64,000 nt of DNA, taken from contig VXAI01000083.1 of assembly GCA_013399305.1 (NCBI GenBank), positions 1,414,101-1,478,100 on the forward strand, written 5' to 3'. The translations under genes were made by a program, and so were the position numbers. Positions 48,153 through 64,000 of this stretch are shown piece by piece. The number at the start of each line of letters is the position of its first letter. Within the stretch, counting starts at the first letter, position 1. The notes under the pieces were generated by a model. It searched no databases. It worked only from the letters and a program-made list of their open reading frames with translations, and was not told the origin of the DNA. This DNA is from Rostratula benghalensis. Its lineage: Eukaryota; Chordata; Aves; Charadriiformes; Rostratulidae.

Positions 48153-48737
48153 CCTTCCCCAGACTGCTGAGGGGTTCCTCTGCAGGTGACCTCAGAGCCT
48201 CCTCCTTCAGCAAGGGCTGTCCCTGGGCCTCGCAGCTCCTCCTCGAGGCAGACCTGAAGTGCTTTACTGGGCGAGCAAACATCATCCAGGAGGTGGACTC
48301 AGTTCAGGCAACTGGAAAAATCCTTTCTGTGTATTTGGACTCAGAAGGTAACTGAAAAAATAAGGTATCTGTAACCCATTTGGAATCCAAACAGCAATAC
48401 TAGTTCCCAAATACCTTGTCAGAATTCAAAGTCCAGATATTGTAATGTAACTCCCAACACAATCCTAGCCAAGATCTTGTCCCAGGATGGGGATTATGAG
48501 CTGCACACCGAGCTGTTCCACTGGCACACGTCCTTAACTCTGAGCAGGTCACTTTTTCATGGGCTTACTCTCACTCGTTACCTACGTGCCTACATTTTCA
48601 AAGGACCAGACCTTTGCAGGAAAATGATTTCCTCCTAGTATTTAGAGCCAGAGCTGAATAGATAACCTGAAAAAGCATATAGAAGGCAGACCATCCCACC
48701 CTAAAGTAATACATCAATCCTATCAGTGAATGTATGT

Positions 48738-48743
48738 TTTATT
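48738..48743 (-). terminator. RPS6KA6: Candidate distal polyadenylation signal of RPS6KA6
   Basis: AATAAA on the - strand, with GT-containing sequence 20-60 bases downstream. An alternative AATAAA is at 48971-48976. Motif seen; use inferred. Confidence 0.35.
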
Positions 48744-49782
48744 GAAAGTGTGGCATGAAACACTTGACTGGGAGTATAAATTTATAAACAGCTCTTGATG
48801 TATGTGAAATTTTTGGCAAGGTTTAGCAAATAATGCAATTAACAGTACATTTAATTTAGGAATGTTTGCTCATTGGTTTTTGTATCAATTTAAAAAAAAA
48901 GGAGTTGATGAACTTCCAAATCATAAATGATGGCTTTGTCAATTATAAAATATTATGAATTTGCAACCTTTTTATTCTAGTACTCAAGGAACTGCCAGCT
49001 ATTTAAAACTGTACCTTTATCAATATTCACAAAGTTTAACAAAAATAAATACAATTTTGAGGTTGTCTTTGGCATGTCGTTATTCAAGGCAATAGTATCT
49101 TTTAGCAGCACAGTGCAAAGAAAAACAACATACCATACAATGCACTACCAGATTCAGCCTTACAAGAAGAAGAGAATGTAGTACAATGCAAACTTTAATG
49201 TCAATATATACAGAGCTTTAAAGAAAACTTTTTTTAAAATTAAATGAAATAAATACAATATGATACAAAATCCACAATATGTTTAGAGAAAGAAATGACA
49301 GTTACAATATCTGGTAACGGGGACCTTTTGTAGAGTTTCATCTTTGAAGTACCTCAGAGAGCATGTAGTTCATTGCACACTGTTTTCAATTAATGCCCTT
49401 TCCTATATTGAGATTTATAGCCAGTCACGTGCCAGAAGAGTTTTAGCTCTAATCAGAGTATCAGTGCAAGAGGCCAAAGTGCTTGGGACACCGTGACAAT
49501 GTAATTACTTAGCAAACGCTGCTCACAAGCCTAACCCAAACCACACAAAATAGGAACACTTTGTCCCGCAAAGAAGATCCACCTCGAGCATCTTTTCAGT
49601 TCTCACATTAAAAAAAAAAAAAAGACCCAAAACAGGATTCCACGTTATTCAAACTCACTATTGGTAATAAGCTATTGCCCAAATCTTAATTAAGAGACAA
49701 AGTCAATGAAATATCTTTCAAAGCAAGTTTGCTTTCACTACATAAGAAAAAGTCTCAAGAAAACCAGTCACTGATTATTTTT

Positions 49783-49796
49783 GGGGGGGGGGGGGG
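49783..49796. repeat. G14 homopolymer (C14 in RPS6KA6 sense)
   Basis: Fourteen consecutive G inside the probable RPS6KA6 3'UTR. Unstable and error-prone. Confidence 0.9.
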
Positions 49797-52700
49797 TCTT
49801 CTAATTATATAAGTGATTATCAAACTCAAGTTAGATTTAGCTATACACTAAATGTGGGGGAATTCTAAAATTTGTACTCATTCTACTATTTCCAAAGGAA
49901 AATGCAAGCTTACCACCACCACAATTTAGGGGAGTAAACATTTTAAAAAACCCCCCAACACTAAATTAGGGTCAAACCATATTCAGAACATACTTAACTA
50001 AAGGGGTGTTAATGCAGAAAGATGGTATGGTGTGAATGACAGCACAGGTGTGTTACCAACAGGTATCAATACACACCCCAAAGAGTTTTTGAATAAACTT
50101 TCAAGTAGATTTTTTTAATCATATAGAGCTCCCACCAGATTATGTAAGGACTCGATTACCACAGCTTCAGAAGCCTTCTGTAAACTTTGAGGAATAAAAA
50201 CCTGCTCCCCCCCTTCCCTCCCACAAGTATTTGGAAACTTCTAATTCTGGATAGTACTGAAAAACTTAAGTGCTACAAAAGTACATAAAACCCCATGTTT
50301 GTATTAACATTTTAACTTAATTCCATGGGTACAAATCAGGGTAATTACCACAAAGTTCTGTAATTTGTTTAACTCAATTCTTACTAGTTATTCTCAACTT
50401 TTTAATTGTAACATTTGAGGACAGAGAGCTAGATGCAGCAATCTGTCACTGCCAATGAGCGGTCTGTAAATACATCCCAGGTAACTGCCAACTGCTGAAG
50501 TTCACTAGAGGTCATTTTAACTATCGGACACATCAAGATCAGCTTTGAAAAAGGAATTAAAGCATGGAAGACACAATTCAAGCTCAGTATGACTGACTTG
50601 GGTGAGGGGTTTGGATGCCTTAAACACAGGCCTCAGCTGGACAGGATGCTTAGGCCACCTACACCTTAGGCTCTTTGCACAGTCAAAGAGAATTTACTAG
50701 TTTTTAGCATAATGGGGAAAAGAACCCCACACAACGTGCTAACAATGAACCCCCTCCCATGGTAACGCTCTTGGGTATGGGCACTCTTCGTTATGCATCA
50801 CTGGCTGATATTGATGTACAGTTTTTTGGATATATCAACAGGAATACAACAGAGTTCTTCGCTTTTTGTCAGGTAACTGAAGACAGAAATTGAGGTATCA
50901 AAGAGGTGAAAGAACAGCAAAACACGTCAGGAGCGTGCTCCAGCTATAACTGATGTCTGTGGGAATCCACTCTCTAAGAGTATTTTTATCAACATTTAGG
51001 GTATTAGTTCTCCAGAAATTTTTCCAACTACATAGTACATATGCTTGCTTCTTTGTAATTATAAACCTTTGCCATAATTTCACTTTTTTTTTTTCTTTAA
51101 AGAGTAAATCAAAGACTTCAATTAGTTGGTAATCTTAAACTGTGCAGAGATGGCATGAATGTGAAAGTTTACACTAATGTTCCAGTCCAGCCAAGAGTAC
51201 TTTCAAACTAAGTGTTCTTTCATTTCAAATATTTAACTGCTTACTCCTGGGTAGACCACGCTACTTTCATGTAGTTGCTTAACTAAACAAAACCCAGTTG
51301 GAAAAAAAAGGATAAGTATGCAAGAAATTCTAAAACAAGTATCACAGAGATGATGAATGAACTACAAATGAACACTTTCGTATTCCTGCATATCCAAAAA
51401 TGTTTCAAAGACTGATATGCTGAAATATTCATAACAAGTGAACTTCCTACCCCAGTTAATGATTAATATTGGCACACCAGGGTACACTGACCAGCCTATC
51501 AGACACAAGAGATTTCTGTCCATATGTTTTCCTTGTGATAATAAAACTTTGTAATGTCCCAGTCACTAAAACCCCAGGAGTACCACTTTGCACTAGAGGC
51601 TAGTAACAACCACCAGCAGCGATAGCTTGATATAAGATGTTTTAAGTTCTTTGCTAAGAATCAAAGTATCTGTTGTTTGTGTACTTGTTCTCTTGCCACC
51701 TTTGTGCTGCACACCGAGAAGAACCTAAGTACCTTCAGCTGCTCCTAACTGCTTTTGTGCAAAATGCTTTTAAGGTGCTTATAATGTGGTGCTTCTAAGC
51801 AAGCTAAAAGAAAATACCAATATAAACACTGCTAAATGATTCATGAATAAAGCCACTGAAGACCAGCTGACACCTTACAGGAAAGCTGAAGACAATTCCA
51901 GCTGGACACTTCAGTGGTGTTCCATGCCTTGCATTACCCACCATCCCCAACACAGCTTGTACATTCCAACCCACGTTACACCTTGGCCTCGGCTAAGGTG
52001 GCTTTAATTTCCACCACTCTGCTGTTGGGTTTTCTTTTTTCCTCTTAAGAGTCAATTCAAATTCTTCTGGCAGTCATTTCTAAATTTACCAAAAAATTAT
52101 ACCAATAGACTGTAGATAAAAGGTTTACAGGCATTCTTGCTGGCAAAGGTCTTCAGTAAGGGACACACCAGCTGCACAATGGGCAAATTTTGTACTGAAG
52201 GATAAACTTTCCAGGAAGCAGTTACGTTCTTTGATAAGCTTTCAAGCATTTCAAACAGGCACCTCAAAACCAGGCACAAATGGCCCCTAAAGCTTCCAAC
52301 ATCTATCAAACACTCAAGAAATTTAGTATGGGGTATGTTCTGCATGATACAAATAGCACATCTATGTTTGCTATATGTTTATTAAGTCTTAAGATTAAGT
52401 ATTTATACCTAACTATTTAGCCAGATAATTCCCATCTTCCCTCACCACAACAAAAGAAATGAGCTTACCTCATAGTACTCCCAATGCCACCCAGTACTTC
52501 ACAGGTATAAGTAAAAACCAGCCAGCACCCTGTGCCTTTTAAGATCTGAGTTACAACTGCCACTCTTGGCAGCTGGGACAGAATTCTGACAGCTGTTTCC
52601 CTGTCTCAAACTGCTGAGTTCTGTCATCACCGGTGTCCTGTAACTGGCTACCAAATGTATCTGGAACAGGAAATTCGATGATGGCTAATCAGTCTGAACT

Positions 52701-54166
52701 ACATTTGACTTTTGGTCACTTGGATTCTCTAACTGTTCACAGTCTAACTGCTGGTCACTAAGATACTTAATATATAAAATGTATATCATCCTACTATGAA
52801 GGTACAATTGTGTCTACGACTTTTGAAAAACTTTATGCTCAGCATCTCTGAAAGCATCAGTTCCCAGTCTGCTAGCAGTTAGCACTCATTTTGAGTCAGA
52901 AAACCCAAAAATAATTCTGGCCCTGAAATCAATTTCCTCTCCATCACAGCATTTAAAAACAGCTGAAGCCCTAACATCAAGACAGAGAGGGCAAGTGAAT
53001 ATTGACAGTAATTTGTCCGTAACAGTAACAGAAGTTTCTTGGTTGGAACTCCCTTACCTGGGCACGCTGCAAGGCTTATTTATTTTCCCAAGCTACCCCT
53101 ACAGTTAGGCAAATAGAATTTTGCATTTATGTTCTGTAATATTTGTACATGCGGCAAGAGATTCAGATAGAAGCAACTTTCTACAAAAATCAAATAAATA
53201 AAAAATAAAATCCACATGCCAAGTTTGCTATAATAAAGTGTCAGTTTGTCTTATGTCAAACTTAATATTGGGAATATTCAGTGGAAATATGACTGCTGAG
53301 GAAACAGTAACATAGTGTTGTACAAATGGATAAACAATATAAATAACAAAAAATTACTGGATTGCATAATGTTGTTTTAAAGTGGTACCGATGTTATTAA
53401 GATCCCTAATTTTGACAGTTTATACACATACTTACTTTCTCCAGCTGAGTGCAGGACACAATACCACTTGTAGTAACAACTAGAAATGTTCATTTCCCTG
53501 TAAGAGGCCATTTGTTTGGGTTAATTTCTTTTGGGTCACAAGTGATTCAAATCAAGTTTATGCGTAAAGTGCAGAATCTTATGCAGACATTCCTTTTCTT
53601 TTTCCACCCCACCCCCCCACATAAACTTATCAGTTATTGCCACCATGCAAACACAGACCTTCCATATTAACAATAATGCATTTAACACTGGCACAACACA
53701 TTAGTCAGCTTTTCATAAAAGTAATAAACAAATTAAGTTGAATGAACTAAGTGCCCAATTACAAAATTAAGAATTTGTCCTTTACAACAGGGTCTAAAGG
53801 TGTGAAGAAAACTTACACTGACACTTTATGTACAACTTGGTCATTGGCAACGGTCCCCTAAACCATTTTTAAATGAACCCAGCAAAACTATACAGAATGT
53901 GAAATAATATTTGCAACAGATCTCTTAAAGGACAGTGTAGAGAAATTCATTATGGTGTACCTGATGTTTAAATTAACAGATACGGCCTGTAAAACAACAC
54001 AGTATGAACCTGTGGATTTTTTTTTTTTCTTTTAAAAAAAGGACTTTTACAGAATTCAAGTAGTGTAGCAGGAAACCATAGATGCCTTTTGATCACAGGT
54101 CAGGCAAAATAGAGCCACTTAATGGATTTTCCCCTTGCTTCTGTTTGCTAAGGTGTCCCAGTGGAT

Positions 54167-63280
<9,114 letters not shown>

Positions 63281-64000
63281 CTGAAAAAGAATAAAGTCGT
63301 ATGAGTGAATGAAACTTCCATGGTTTTCTGAAAGTCTGAGTAATATATAGCAAGGAAAAATTCACAAATACATATGGAAGGATCAAGATACTTTCAAGTA
63401 CCATTGATTCAAAATGCTGCAGGAAATATTACCAAACCAACCAAATAATACACAGCTCTCATTATTCTGAAGCTGCCTCGCCTACAGATCTGCGTTCTAC
63501 AGCTACAACAGCAGGCTCAGAATTACCACTAGTTCATCTTCAGCTTATTCAGAAGAATATGGAACAGCCATAGTGCATCTTAACCTTCTATCATCATCTC
63601 ATACTTGTTTCACTGCGATCTTGCAGCACCCTGGAACACCCACCCCAAAGGGAAGATACAGAGTAGAGCCTTTACCTTTCTGACCTGGGTCCCAAACACC
63701 TCTCACAAGTGACAGGCACATTCCTTTTGGCAAGAAATTGCCAATTCTCAAATCTCTATTCCAGGTTTATCCTCATCTACTAAATCAGGGGGAGCAAAGG
63801 GAAAGCAGAACAATGGCTGCTCCTCTTTTCTCCTCTACTCAACATGCTTCAGAAAAATGCATTGCCTAAGTGATCTCAAAAAAGCAATTAGTCCCATTCA
63901 CAGTTAAGGAAGACAAAGTTTCATATTAAATAATATCAAAGCCCCATGCAAAGTTTATGATTTCTGAGAACATTATCTTGGCATTTCTCTCATCCTTTCA
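63281..64000 (-). other. RPS6KA6: RPS6KA6 intron, partial
   Basis: The sequence from the acceptor at 63281 to the window edge has no exon of the N-terminal kinase domain on the - strand; I looked for the segment expected to encode the residues just before KLFRRE. It is read as intron, continuing beyond the window. Confidence 0.7.

Larger units (their letters stand above)
44271..48737. other. Repeat-rich intergenic segment
   Basis: Apart from the three CR1 pieces, the CpG island and the A/C tract listed separately, this segment is unique sequence with no recognised exon. A 222-codon frame at 44315-44983 runs through a CR1 fragment and ends in an A run, so it is treated as chance. Positions 48153-48737, between the last CR1 and the RPS6KA6 3'UTR, show nothing identifiable. 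Confidence 0.6.
48738..54166 (-). other. RPS6KA6: RPS6KA6 3' untranslated region (inferred extent)
   Basis: Downstream of the RPS6KA6 stop codon the - strand runs for 5.4 kb without a coding exon or recognisable transposon, with uniformly AT-rich composition and few open frames. Several AATAAA hexamers read on the - strand, including 53079-53084, 52378-52383, 48971-48976 and 48738-48743. The most distal is taken as the end because the composition changes beyond it and a GT-rich stretch follows. Shorter forms ending at proximal hexamers are equally possible. It holds a C14 run in transcript sense (49783-49796). The extent is inferred. Confidence 0.45.

Overview
The window is vertebrate nuclear DNA, almost certainly from a bird. 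Three things point there: split genes with GT-AG introns, several fragments of the CR1 LINE family typical of sauropsids, and a pairing of POU3F4 with RPS6KA6 that matches the gene neighbourhood on the mammalian X and, from memory, chicken chromosome 4. The species cannot be named from the sequence. A run of ten N (42928-42937) shows it comes from an assembled scaffold.

Layout. Positions 1-3413 hold the single-exon transcription factor gene POU3F4 (BRN4) on the + strand: a CCAAT/GC-box promoter, a 368-codon reading frame (180-1286) and a long, simple-repeat-rich 3'UTR ending near 3400. GC-rich, CpG-dense DNA continues past that end to about 4150. From 4.2 to 48.7 kb I find no protein-coding gene. 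This stretch has AT-rich, TAAT-rich blocks that look like candidate regulatory elements, two isolated CpG-rich patches (about 28.9-29.55 kb and 45.02-45.26 kb), a perfect 48-bp tandem duplication, a 13-bp perfect inverted repeat carrying two forkhead cores, A/C-rich low-complexity tracts and a cluster of CR1 fragments at 44.6-48.2 kb. From about 48.7 to 63.3 kb, on the - strand, lies the 3' part of RPS6KA6 (RSK4): a probable 5.4-kb 3'UTR and ten coding exons giving 408 residues. These cover the end of the N-terminal kinase tail, the linker with its regulatory phosphosites, the whole C-terminal kinase domain and the ERK-docking/PDZ-binding tail. The 5' half of RPS6KA6 lies beyond the right edge.

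How they relate. The two genes converge and have no shared pathway visible here. POU3F4 is a developmental regulator of neural tube, inner ear and pancreas, and genes of that kind usually sit beside gene deserts holding their enhancers, so the 45-kb gap is best read as possible regulatory territory. RPS6KA6 is a MAPK-pathway effector kinase. No CRISPR array, operon, viral gene or novel multi-gene system is visible. The most unusual items are the non-genic CpG islands, the forkhead palindrome and the AT-rich candidate elements.
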